Source: a virus
DNA length: 59,533 bases
IMG/VR virus record: IMGVR_UViG_3300023180_000058
Span: 1-59,533 of that record
Direction: 5' to 3' (one strand)
The notes beneath the pieces are model-generated. The model saw only the letters and a list, made by a program, of their open reading frames with translations, had not been told where the DNA came from and did not search any database. How positions within the stretch are numbered: position 1 is the stretch's first letter; every line of letters starts with the position of its first letter. Below are positions 1 to 12,200 of this stretch, piece by piece. A program made the position numbers and the translations under genes.

Positions 1-1803
1 ACAAGACCAGCGATACGTTATACATCAAGAGAGTTTGAAACAATCAAGCAGGATTTGGTGTCTTTCATTAAAAGATATTATCCGGATACTTTCCAAGACT
101 TCCAAGAGGCTGGCTTTGGCTCAATGGTCCTTGACACCACTGCTTATGTTGGTGACATTCTTTCTTTTTACTTAGATTACTCTGTTAATGAGTCCTTTTT
201 AGATACCGCCGGCGAGTTTGAGAATATAATAAAGATCGCTAGGCAGATGGGCTACCGCTACCAGCCAAACAAAACATCAACCGGCATTTGTTCGTTCTAT
301 GTTTTAGTGCCAGCAACAACCTCCAGCGACTTAGAAGGCGGCGCAGCACCAAACTATAGCTATGCTCCCGTGTTATCAAGAGGGACTTCACTCAAAACAT
401 CTTCAGGGATAGCGTTCACGTTAGCAGTAGACGTTGACTTTTCCAACCTTAATAACGAAGTCGTTGTGGCCGAAAGAGATGATGAAACAGGCCGACCCAC
501 ACGATTCGCAATAAAAGCATTTGGCCGTGTTATTTCCGGAAAAACATCGGTCCTACAAAGAACCATTGGAGAGTTTAAACCATTCCAGAAAGTCAGGTTA
601 AACAATAACAACATTATTGAGATACTTTCTGTCTCTGACTCAAATAATAACGAATACTTCCAAGTACCAAACTTAGCTCAGGACACAATTTATAGACAAG
701 TGCCTAACAACGGCCCAGATAAAGCATTTGTAAAGTACCTCCTACAACCAAAAGCAACCCCGAGAAGGTTTGAGGTTCTTAGAGAACAGGGGGCGATTTA
801 TCTTAGATTTGGATACGGCTCAGAAGAAGAGGTCGAGAGTCAAGAAAAAACAATCATACCAAGCAAGAAAACACTAGATTTATTTGGTAAAGAATATATT
901 TCAGATACTTCATTTGATCCAAACGTTCTTCTAAAGAGTGGTAAGTTTGGAGTATCTCCAGCAAACACGGTCTTAAACATAATCTACAGAGAGAACACCA
1001 ATGCGAATGTCAACATTGCCGCCGGTGCCTTAAACGCAATTGCGAGACCTTTTTTTAAGTTTACTGATGCTGCAACCAACGACAGCTTAAAAACACAAGT
1101 AATAAACAGCTTAGAAGTTACCAATGAAGAACCTATTACTGGCGATCTGTCCCCGTTAACAACTAGTGACATAAAAGTTCTTGCTTCTAATTCTTTGTTT
1201 GCACAGAACAGAGCAGTAACGGCAGCCGACTATAAAGCCTTGATATCAGCAATGCCTTCTGGTCTCGGAGGAGTTAAGCAAGTTGCAGCTTATAAAGATT
1301 CTGCTAGTCTGAAAAATAACATAAACTTATTTATCTTGTCAGAGGATGATTCCGGAAAGCTTTCTGTACCTACCGACTCAATGTTTAATAATATCAAAGC
1401 ATGGCTGACCAGATACAAACTAATAAACGATTCAGTTGACATCTTTTCTGCAAAAATCGTAAATGTTAAAATAGACTTTGTTGCTGTAGCCGAGGATGGC
1501 TATGACAGGGCATCCGTTTTAGCAAGAATCAAAAGAGATTTAGCAAGATACCTACGACAAAATCCAAATCAAATAGGTGACCCAATTCACGTAACAAAGC
1601 TTACAAATGTTATTAATGAAACAGAAGGTGTTGCTGATGTAATACGTATTTTCCTGGAAAGAAAAACAGGAGTAGATTATTCCTCAACTGTATACAACTT
1701 AAATGCAAACTATTCATCAGATGGCAGGAAGATCTTTATACCAAAAAATGTTATTTGGGAAGTTAAGTTTCCAAACCAAGACATCAATGGAGAGGTAAGA
1801 TAG
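1..1803 (+). CDS. 6: Baseplate wedge protein, gp6-like (5' end missing)
   Basis: The frame is open from base 1, so the true start lies upstream; about 600 residues are visible. The visible N-terminal part carries the pattern YTSREF..IK..L..F.KRYYPDTF.DF.EA.FGSM.LD..AYVGD.LSFYLDY..NESFLDTA, which I recognise from the gp6 baseplate-wedge family of marine T4-like phages. The gp6 family builds the wedge ring around the hub and is structurally related to the P2 J protein; that role is family knowledge. The downstream gene starts on the last base of this stop codon, which suggests translational coupling. The family call is firm; the exact position in the baseplate is inferred from homology. Confidence 0.85.
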   Translation, partial: TRPAIRYTSREFETIKQDLVSFIKRYYPDTFQDFQEAGFGSMVLDTTAYVGDILSFYLDYSVNESFLDTAGEFENIIKIARQMGYRYQPNKTSTGICSFYVLVPATTSSDLEGGAAPNYSYAPVLSRGTSLKTSSGIAFTLAVDVDFSNLNNEVVVAERDDETGRPTRFAIKAFGRVISGKTSVLQRTIGEFKPFQKVRLNNNNIIEILSVSDSNNNEYFQVPNLAQDTIYRQVPNNGPDKAFVKYLLQPKATPRRFEVLREQGAIYLRFGYGSEEEVESQEKTIIPSKKTLDLFGKEYISDTSFDPNVLLKSGKFGVSPANTVLNIIYRENTNANVNIAAGALNAIARPFFKFTDAATNDSLKTQVINSLEVTNEEPITGDLSPLTTSDIKVLASNSLFAQNRAVTAADYKALISAMPSGLGGVKQVAAYKDSASLKNNINLFILSEDDSGKLSVPTDSMFNNIKAWLTRYKLINDSVDIFSAKIVNVKIDFVAVAEDGYDRASVLARIKRDLARYLRQNPNQIGDPIHVTKLTNVINETEGVADVIRIFLERKTGVDYSSTVYNLNANYSSDGRKIFIPKNVIWEVKFPNQDINGEVR

Positions 1804-3224
1804 TGGCTTATAAAAAGTTTTTTGCAAATAAAGACAACACAATAACAAATGCCTCAAAGTTTGGTGGCACAACAAGAGCGACCGGTTCCAATATGGGTCT
1901 AGCAGACTCTGTTGAGATCTTTAAGCTCTATGGCAACATAACAACTTCGTCAGTGGAACAAAGCCGTGCCTTGTTTGAGTTTGACACCGCAGAAATAAAC
2001 ACAGCAAGAACTAACAGCCAGATTCCTGCCTCTGGTTCCGTTTCGTTTTATCTTAACTTGTTTAATGCTAAAACCCCATTCACAACACCAAGAAACGTCG
2101 ATCTAATAGTCCAAGCTGTTTCTAGATCGTGGGACGAAGGCCGTGGAATGGACATGGACGAATACAAAGATCTAGGCGTATCAAACTGGGTCTCTGCTTC
2201 CACTACTGCCGGCTGGACAACTGCAGGCGGTGACTTTCTTGATTCAGCCATTTACAACAAAACTTATCGCCTAACAGAAGGAACAGAAGATTTGTCCATT
2301 GATATATCAGATCTTGTAGAAGATTGGATTGATGGCACCCAAGCGAACTATGGAGTTATTGTAAGGCTCTCAGGTTCTTTGGAGACCGACTCTGACTCTT
2401 ATTACACAAAGAAGTTTTTTGCTCGTTCATCAGAGTTCTTTTTCAAGCGCCCAACAATAGAAGCTCGTTGGAACTCTTCTGTCAAGGACCAAAGAGGAGA
2501 CTTTTATGTTTCTTCTTCAATGTTGTCATCAGAAAACCTCCACACTGTTTATCTTTACAACAACTTTCGTGGTGTTCCAACAAACATTCCTGCGATAGGC
2601 ACTGGCGAGATTTATGTAAAGATCTTTGACGCAGCATCAGGCGGCACAGAACTAAGCTCAGCAGTATCTGTTAGTTACCCAATAACTGGCGGCTATGCTG
2701 ATACCGGTCTTTATTCTTGCTCGTTTGATCTAAATACAACGTCATCAACAGTGTATGATCGATGGTTTAACGCAGATTACTCAACTTGTTTCCACACTGG
2801 CACAATAGAACTAAGCACTTATAATGCGCAAGAAGATAATAAAATAGAGCCCTTGATTCTTTCTATTACAAACTTAGAAGATTCTTATAGTCGGGCAGAA
2901 ACAGACACAAGAATAAGGCTATTTACCAGAAAGCGCAACTGGTCCCCAACTGTCTATACGGTGGCGAGCACAGCAATAGAAAACTATTTTGTCGACAACA
3001 TTTATTATAAAGTAATAAGAAAAGTTGATAATGTTGATGTTGTTCAGTATGGCACAGGCTCAGCACAACACACTCTTTTGTCTTATGATAAGCAAGGCTC
3101 TTATTTCGATTTTGACTTCTCTAGCTTAGAGGCTGGTTATATGTATGAGTTCAAGTTCATTATTAAAGAAGGAACTATTTATAATGAATACCCAACCGGC
3201 TTTAAGTTTAGAGTAGACGAATAA
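1803..3224 (+). CDS. Virion protein with DNRLRE/CBM96-like domain
   Basis: A 473-residue protein with a GTG start whose G is the last base of the preceding TAG stop. The N-terminus (MAYKKFFANKDNTITNA) is a motif I associate with structural proteins of marine T4-like phages. Residues about 50-195 look like a DNRLRE-type beta-sandwich: FEFDTAEI, then SRSWDEGRGMDMDEY, then LSIDISDLVEDWIDGTQANYGVIVRL, which matches the usual 'DxW..G...N.G..i' ending. Such domains are found in extracellular adhesive or carbohydrate-binding proteins. The rest (200-473) is beta-rich and unrecognised. It lies between the gp6-like gene and the giant LamG gene, so a role in the baseplate periphery or fibres is inferred. 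The binding target is unknown. Confidence 0.6.
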   Translation: MAYKKFFANKDNTITNASKFGGTTRATGSNMGLADSVEIFKLYGNITTSSVEQSRALFEFDTAEINTARTNSQIPASGSVSFYLNLFNAKTPFTTPRNVDLIVQAVSRSWDEGRGMDMDEYKDLGVSNWVSASTTAGWTTAGGDFLDSAIYNKTYRLTEGTEDLSIDISDLVEDWIDGTQANYGVIVRLSGSLETDSDSYYTKKFFARSSEFFFKRPTIEARWNSSVKDQRGDFYVSSSMLSSENLHTVYLYNNFRGVPTNIPAIGTGEIYVKIFDAASGGTELSSAVSVSYPITGGYADTGLYSCSFDLNTTSSTVYDRWFNADYSTCFHTGTIELSTYNAQEDNKIEPLILSITNLEDSYSRAETDTRIRLFTRKRNWSPTVYTVASTAIENYFVDNIYYKVIRKVDNVDVVQYGTGSAQHTLLSYDKQGSYFDFDFSSLEAGYMYEFKFIIKEGTIYNEYPTGFKFRVDE

Positions 3225-6200
3225 TGACAATAAAAAAGTATTTTGAAAACAATTCTTTTTCAAATAACTCATTAACTGATCTAGAAAACAAGGAAGGAAT
3301 AGACTTTGAGTCATTTGAGTATCTTGATGAGTTAGAAAAGCAAAGAACAAGATTTATCCCCAACGTTGACTTTTCTAAGCCGGAAAACTTTGCTTTTTAC
3401 GGTCTTGCCGAACAGTATTACAAAGATGCAATTGCCCGAGTCATTAATAACTATCCTTATGATGGCTCTAAAAAAGAGTTGACCGAATGGTATAATGATT
3501 CAACTTACTTTGACTTATACGTTTTTGAGAATGAATACCCCAGGTCTAATGGTTATGGCATCTTTTCCGCAGATGGTTGGGGCACGCAAACATCAACAGT
3601 GGATGGTTATGGCCTTCCAGCAACCTTAGAATACATTTTTATCAAGGGCGGTCCAAACGCAGGCCCCAACAACACATACGTCGGCGGCAACATTTATGAC
3701 CCGTCTAAACAAAGAAATTCAAACTTAGCGCTAAATCTAGACACAAAAGGCGCCACAGTTGAGTTCTGGCTTAAAAAAGACGAGTTCATCCCCAGTTCAA
3801 CAGCCCGAGAGGTTGTTTTTGATCTTTGGAACAATGAACTAAGCAGTTCTGATGATTATGGTCGGTTTAGAATCGAACTAAACACCTCAAGCGCCGGCGC
3901 CGGTAATTTTGCTTCCTCTAAGGCTTTCAGAGCCATTATTCACTCTGGTTCCAACAGACAAGAAGTTCTACTGGGCGACTATACAACAACCGCCTCGTTT
4001 ATCTCTCAAGGATGGACGCATTTTGCTTTTGCGACATCAAAAAGCACCATAAAACTTTATAAGAACGGCGAACTAGACTCTTCTGCGACTTACGGATCAG
4101 ACTTTGGGAATGTCTCTGGCACGCTAAACGCTTTTGTGGGCGCACTTATAACAAACCCTTCCGGTTCTACCGCAACAACCGGCTCTGGTAAGCTTTCAGG
4201 ATCTGTTGATGAGTTTAGATACTGGAAAACCACCAGAACTGAGCGAGACATAGAAAGAAATTGGTTTACAAACGTTTATGGCGGAACCAATACAGACGAC
4301 GCAAACACAGACCTCGGCGTTTACTTCAAGTTCAACGAAGGAATAACAGGGGATACAACAATAGATGCAACTGTCCTAGACTATTCAGGACGTATTTCTA
4401 ATGGCGCTTGGACCGGTTATACCTCCAACTCACGCAACATAGGCTCAGCGATTGTTTCAGCCTCTGCCGCCGAGAAAGAGTTTAAAGATCCAATCTTAAG
4501 AACCACAAACGCTCTTTATACCACTTATTATAACAACTCCCTGGAGAAAGGAAAGCGCCATGATCTAAATAACTCATCAAATATTTACTTTTCATTCCCT
4601 GATTGGATTATTGATGAAGACCTAGAAAGTGGAGAGAAACTGCTCCAATTAGCACAAGCAGCTGCAAGTTATTTTGATACGGCACAACTGCAAGTTCAGT
4701 CTCTTAGAGAACTAAAGGACATAGAGTATTCTTCGCAAACTGACGTACTAGACGATAAACCAAATCCTTTTGCAGAGCGTTTATTGACTGAAAGAGGAAT
4801 GATAGCGCCCGACTTCTTTGTCGAGAGAACAGTATTAGAAGACCTTTCTCAAAAAACATCAGGAGAAACTCTAGAATCAGATTTATTTGATCTAAAGAAT
4901 CTTATTTATCAAAACATCTATAACAACTTAGCGGATCTAGTAAAACAAAAAGGCACAAGAGAAGCAATACGAAACATCCTCCACACCATGGGAGTCGGTG
5001 AAGAGCTAGTTTCTGCCAAGACTTACATAGACAGTGAAAAACTAGTATTAGAAGACGAAAAATCTTACAACAATCAAAGCATAAGGTTCATTGATTTCTC
5101 TAAGATAAACTTTAGAGATGCTGTTGTTTATCAGACTGGCTCAACCTCAAACGAACTAGGATACATAAGTTCTTCATCAGATAAAAATGCATTATGTGTA
5201 GAATCTTTTGTTCGGTTCCCAAAAATAGATGAAAATACAAACATTGATCTTATACCAAACTTTTTAGTTTCTTCTCTTTTTGGCTTTCACGACATTGATG
5301 ATACTTCAGCACCATACAACACTTGGCAATCACCGGCTGCTGCTAGTGCTTTCGTAAGAGCGGTCAAGAATAACTATCTTGCTGAGCAAGTATACTTTGA
5401 GCTTAGTTCTTCCGTAGTAGGTGTCACCGCTCTGACATCTTCTAACTTCTACAACGTATACAACAACAGCGACTGGTACTTCTCGGTTCAGCTGCAGCCG
5501 CAAGACATTTTATTTCCTTCTTCGTCAGCCCCTGATTACGATCTAATCTTTAGTGGGTACTCATACTCAGGAAACAATCTAAATGAGTCATTTGTTGTAT
5601 CATCATCAGTAAGCCGAGCAACAGCACTTTCATTCCTGCAGACTAACCAGAAAGCCTACATCGGCGCAGAGCGAACAAACTTTACTGCCGGAACGGTATA
5701 CAGTTCAGATGTTAGAAACGCCGGTTTGAGATTTTGGCTTAGAAATCTAACAGTTGACGAGCAGAAAGATCACGCTCAGGACTTCTTAAACTATGGATCT
5801 TCAACCAGGCTAGATAATGCATATTCTTTGACCAGTTCCGTAAGACAAGGAGATCTAGCACCAACTGACTATCTTGCTCTCAACTGGCAGTTTGACAAAA
5901 TCACCACAACAGATGCATCCGGATTGATTGAGGTATTAGACTCAACTTCTGGCTCTTCCGAAAGAAGAACAAGAGGAACATACGTCAATGAAATAGCCGG
6001 GTATCACCATCCAGCCACATCATACGAGTTTCCAACATCTTCAACAGATGTTGTGCAGACTTTGTTTATTGACTCTTACTCACCTGTAGAGTTTGATGGC
6101 TACAACTCTGACAACTTGATTCAGATCAAGACAACAGAAAACGAAAAATACGGCCTAAACTCACGCTTTGTTTCATTTGTGAGCACGGTAGAGAAAAGTG

Positions 6201-9200
6201 CGCAAGCGGGCATCAACGAAGAAATGCTAAAAATGTTTGGCTCCGTCAAGGAACTAGCATCAAACTTTGCCCAGCCAGCAGATCGATACAAAAAAGAATA
6301 TAAAAACCTAAGATTCCTAAGAGAGCGATTCTTTAAGAACGTTGCAAACGACGTTGATGTTGAAGACTTCCTGCATTTCTATAGGTGGATTGACAACGCA
6401 GTCCAGGCGCTCGTCGGGCAGTTCATACCTGCTGCAGCAAACTTTAATGAAGATGTATTTAACGTTATAGAATCGCATGTTCTTGAAAGAAACAAATACC
6501 AAACCAAGTTCCCAACTTTGGAACATCGTCAGCCAGGCCTAATAGGCTCAGCGCAAAGCCTTAGTTCTCTTTCTCCTATTTGGAGATTAGGCCACGCTCC
6601 AATTCCAGAGGCCCAAAATACAAACAGTGTGTGGTGGAAGCTTAGAGTTGAGCGCTCAAATCCCGTTATTACCTCTGGGGATTCTAACGTTGATGCTGAC
6701 CGAGAACAGATAAGGCTAGTTAAACTTTCAACTGTAAATAGATCTTATACAACCCCACAAAGTTTTAAGGTTGATGATTTTTATACCGAAAAAGACACAA
6801 GAAAAGCAACTTATTGGGATTCAGCAATAAAAGAGTTTGGAACAATCGTAGGCAGTGAAACTGAAGATTATCTTGTTTCTTATGCCAATGATGTTGCTTC
6901 TCTTGAAGATAGCAATGATGTTGTGGAACCAAATAAAAAAGTTAGAATGGACTTTAAAGTTCAGAATAACAGAGAGTCCAGCGAGTCATACTCTTACGGT
7001 AAAGGTCATTTGCTTGCACCATACACAATGTGGAGTTCTTCTATTGACACAGGATACCAAGCAGACTTATCAAGCAACTTTAAAACAGACATTGGTATCA
7101 ACAATCAACACGACGATACATACTCAAAGTTCCGCAATGCCCCTCTACAGTCTCCATTCACTGAAGGGTGGGTAGGTGGTAGGCAGTACCGTCACATTGC
7201 TTTAAACAACGGCTCAGACGCATTTGGAACACGTCCGGAAGGCTTTTATTTAACTCTTACTGGAAGCTCAAACAAGCAGATCAGAGTCACAAAAACATCT
7301 TATACCAACGATGGAACAGCCGATTCTGATACACCTCGTGCTTCTTTATTCCGTGATGAACTAGCAAAAAGACCTATAAACATAGCAAACAGGCAATACT
7401 CAACCGCCTCTTCACGCTTGGGCAACTTCCGGAATGAATACGAAGTTGTAATGACCAACGGAAGAACCAAAAACAATCTTTGGTTCCACGATAACTTTGC
7501 AAGTGTTTTGTCACAAACAGAGATCTGGAACTTAAACCTAGAGCCGGGTGTTGCCGCAGTTACTGCCGAGGCTGCAAGCGGCCAAATAGTAATCAACAAC
7601 AACTCTCTCAATGGAGAAACACTAACAATACCTTATACTGATGTCGACTCTGTTACATTCACTTATAAACCTAGCCCAACTGGGCCGCTAGACATTCAAA
7701 TAGGCGGTGGTGCCGGTGTTACTGCTACCAACACTAGAAACAAGATTGCGTCTGCCGCCGCTGCTCCTTTAAATACCCTGCTGAACGTTGGAGGATCTAG
7801 TGCTACTATAACACTAGAATTCAAAACTGCATATGTCGGCGCCGATCGGAACAACACGATAACATCAACAGCCGGCGGAAAGCTAAGCCTCAGTGGTTTT
7901 TCTGGCGGAGTAGACGGAGTTGATTATGTGCCAGCAACCCCATACGCAAACGGAACACTGCCTACAAGAGAAGTTGTAAAATCAGTTATAGTCAACCGCT
8001 TCTCTGCTCCTGGAGGTCCTGAGATCCAATCTCGTGGCTATTTAGAGCCTACTGGTGAAGAATTCTCACCTTATAATGCTTATCCTTTCCGAAACACAAG
8101 CGTTATTTACTCAAGCGGATCAGGAAACAATGATTTCACTGGCGCACTAGGTCCAAGAGTAAACACTTACACAAACATCCACACACAAAATGATGGATTG
8201 AGAGTGCTTCTTTCTAGGCGAAGAGGCAAGTATGGTGTCGACTCTGTTTTTGGTTCAGTAAGAGAACTTGACTACAACACAACTGGCTCTTATCAACAAG
8301 TCTATGATAACCCCATAAGCCAATCAACAGGAATCAACTACGACAACTTTTTTGTTTCACACCAAATCCCAAGAACCCCAGCCAACTATTCTTGGGTTGC
8401 GAATGCCCTAAATGGTTCTAGCGGATCTTTCTCATACTCTAGAAACGCAACAATCCCAAGCGGCTCAACTTCGCAAGCAGTTCCATTTGCCGAGTTGATT
8501 AGTTCCATAGAAAGAACTACAACAGACAACAGAGCATTCACTGGTTTGTTTAGTGGCTCATCAACGCCAACTAGTGCGGTATTGACCTCTTCCATTTACG
8601 CCTCAATGGTTGATCAGGGAACCACAGAAATCACAAACGAACTTACTGCCTCGAATGTTGGTATAAACAACTTCCACATTTATACACACGCAATAAACAA
8701 CTCTATCTTTGGGCATAACTCATTTAGCCAAATAAGAGGCGGAGATACAAGACAAGCAAGATCACTAAGAGAAAATAATACTTTATCATTTAGTTACTTA
8801 GGATCCCGTCGAAAAGTTGACGGCGGCAGCATACCAATAGAACTGGTCAAAAACATCTCAATGGCGCCGATAGTGGAGCATTACCCTGTAAAACATCAGT
8901 TGTTGATTGGGGACAAGAAACCAAACTTCCAGTATTCATTTGGGAACGAACTTGAGTATCTTCCGTTATCAGACAAGCAAATAAATGCTATAGCCGGCAC
9001 AACCGAGATACGAAGAAAGAAAAAAACAAACTTCAATTATATTTCTGATTCTTATGTTTTAGGTACCTCAACACAACTAAGAAACATTGTATACAAGCAA
9101 AACATTTGGCCAAAAGCTGAAAGAACATTTATAAAAGAAAGCCGACAAAGAACACAGTTTGCAATCAATTGGTGGAGTTCTGGAAGATCAACAAGAAGTA

Positions 9201-12200
9201 GAAATGATGTTGATAACTCCCTAGGGAATAACGTTCTAACACAGTCTATTTGGGCTTTAGACGGTGTATTGAATCCAACTGACCAACCCCAAAATTTATT
9301 TACGACTTTTGTTTCCAGCAGTACAGATCAATACAGCAATAAATATATCTTTGGCGCTGGTGAGTTAAATAACGACTGTAGTCTTTCCTATGCAGTGTTA
9401 GCTTTCGCCTCCAGTGGCAGTCTGCGGTTTGGAGGTATACCACCAAGTCCCTTCGAACAACTCACCGCTGATCAGGTATTGATGGAATCCAAGGTAAAGT
9501 CATCTACACTTTATTCTAGACCGTTTACAATAAACGTTCAAAATCTAATCTACTCCTACACTGGATCGGGATTTCCGGATGTTCAGGCATTCGTTCCACA
9601 TCAAATAATAGGCGCCACGCCATGGACCGCAGCCGAGGAAGCAGGAAAAGAACCTTTCTACTATGAGGACTATGATGCTTATGTGCAAGAAGCAAGATCT
9701 GCCGGAAAAGAATATTCCGTCATTCCGGAATTTAGAATAAGCGAAACAATAGATCAGATCCTAACCGGAGAAGATGGCCTGTCGACTATCTTGTCTCCAA
9801 TGCTTTCAATCACCGGAGGGTACTTGGTCGATGACACAAATAATGCTTTCTATACTGATTATGTAAACTCAGACTTTCTAAAATATTTCAATGTCATAAA
9901 GAACAAGCACGATTCGGCCGGAATAGAAAACGCCGGTGTTCTCAAGCTTTCCTGTAAAGCAATTAAAAAGTTCTTACCTTATGAAGGTTTTTATCCGGCG
10001 CAGCGTGTTCTGCAATTAGGTACTTTATTCAGCCAGTCCTTTAGTGACGTCATAACAACTAACGGCACCGGGCACCCATTAAGAACCAATGGAGTCAATG
10101 CTGGTGGTTCGTTTAGAACTGCCATGGCGCCATTCTTTAGTCCGGGTGTTCTTTGTAACAGTATCAAATCAGGAATCTCAGTCGGATATCCAATATTCAC
10201 ATCAAGTTTTGACGTTCTAACACAGTGTACCGGAACTTATTTAGGCAATGGCTCCACTGCAGTTTATGATGGGTTCTCCGCTAGAATCTCTGCCTCGTTC
10301 AATTATAGAATGCCATTTGAGTCGGTGACAGATCCACTAAGTTTCATCACTACAATTATTGATTCCGAGCCTGATGAATCAGCAGTATTATACAGCACTG
10401 CCTCGTATGACTCAAGTCGTGCTGGTTCTCCATTATACTCATACGCTGTAAACAACTTCCTAGCAGAAACAATGAATCTGTTTTTGGCTAACCGCTCTGT
10501 TTCTTCTTTGGTATCATCCGGAGAAAATGATTTCGGGCCTTTTATCCCTGGCAATGAATACAGGATGAAAGTTAGAGTCTTTGAGGAGGGTATCGATATG
10601 TACACCGGCGATCGTTCCTTCGGTCCGGCTGTTGATGATGCCAATAATACAAATGGGACACCGGTTTCTTACCTTCCTTTCTTACCTCCTTATGACATTG
10701 GAAGCACAACCCAGGAAGAAGGTGTAGAGCTAGTCTTCAAACCAACTGCCGAGATTCACTCAATTGACTACATACTAAGCAATCTTACTGAATCATTTAC
10801 AATTTATGATGATCTTGGTATTGCCGAAGGCGATTCTTTTGGAGTCGATGGCCGAACTAAACTAACAGATTCTATACAACTCAAAAGGAAAGTAGAGGTT
10901 GGAAAATCCTCTCGTGCAGTTCCATCGGCGCCAGAATACGCAATCTCAATACAACCAAAGTGGGAAACGCCAGTATTAGACTTCAGCCATAGAACATCTT
11001 CTATGAACGTCACTAATACAAGTGCACAGCTGACATTTGAAGTTGACTATAGCCAATTAAGTTCAGGCGACACGGTAACTCTGCCAGATGGTAACATTGG
11101 CGTTACGTTTACAGCCAAAAATGCAAACAGTTTCTCAGACGGCGAGGTTAGAATAGGTGTGTCTGCCAACGAATTTTTGCAAAACCTTCATGCATGCATA
11201 ACTTCTAGCGTCGGCGGCATCTACTCAAAGGCAACCACGCTGAACAACAATTTTACCTGCTCGGTTAACTCCAATGCATTTACCATGTCAGCCCGAGTGC
11301 CGGGTGCGCTAGAAAATGTTGTATACAGCACCAGTGATGCAAACGCATTCTTCAATTTTAACGAAACCATCGGCTCTGGCTTTTATGATAACTCCTCTGT
11401 GTCCGACAACTATTATGTTGGAATGTGGCATCAGTACGGCCGGATCCCAACCGGGTCTCAAGGCATCAAGATGCAGATCACAGAGCCAATAATAACAGAC
11501 ACAACCGGCTCACTAGCACAAGCACTTGGCTTTACGAACACGCCGGTAAAAATAGGTGAAATTGCTGACAAAAGAACCGTAAAAGAAGCTATCGTCGCCA
11601 TTCCGTATACGATTGTCGAAGGAGAAAAAAGATTATTCCCCATAGACTACGCACAGTTCCAATCTGCAAAAACCTTTGTTAGAAACGGCGAGAGGAACGA
11701 AAGGCCACCAGTAAGAGATGAGTATATCAATTTAGCAAGAAAAGGACAGGAGTATGTTCTACCACCTAAGTATGACTTTTTCTATAACACCATGCGTCTG
11801 TCTCCTTCGCCATCAGCTGCAGGGCTGCGTGAAGGAATAGCGCCATTCGCAATGTTTATTTTTGAATTCAATATGACACTCAACAGACAAGATCTTGCGG
11901 ATATTTGGCAGAACTTACCACCAACATCAACAAGCGGTAAAAAAGATCTAACTTCTGGGTTTGACAAAGAAGAAAGCACTGTAGACGTAGCTTATGGTGA
12001 AGAAGGTTCTTGGTTCCCTGAAGGTCTCCCGGCTAATACTCGCTGGATGGTGTTTAAAGTCAAACAAAGAGCTGCTTATGATTATTACGAACAAGTAAGA
12101 AACTCCTCACTGGCGAAAGGGCTCGGAGAGAGAGTCAACGCACAAGGTGCATTCGTCAATCCAACCTACAGTTATAACTGGCCTTATGATTTCTTTTCTT

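Noticed and set aside
3175-3183. CTATTTATA copy inside the DNRLRE-like gene, 40 bases before the giant gene
   Set aside because: It is formed by coding sequence (Thr-Ile-Tyr codons) and no strong ribosome site follows; could be real but cannot be separated from chance, unlike the copies in gaps.
7300-7611. 103-codon minus-strand open frame in the giant gene
   Set aside because: Antisense shadow with no ribosome site, no recognisable domain and full overlap with a convincing gene.
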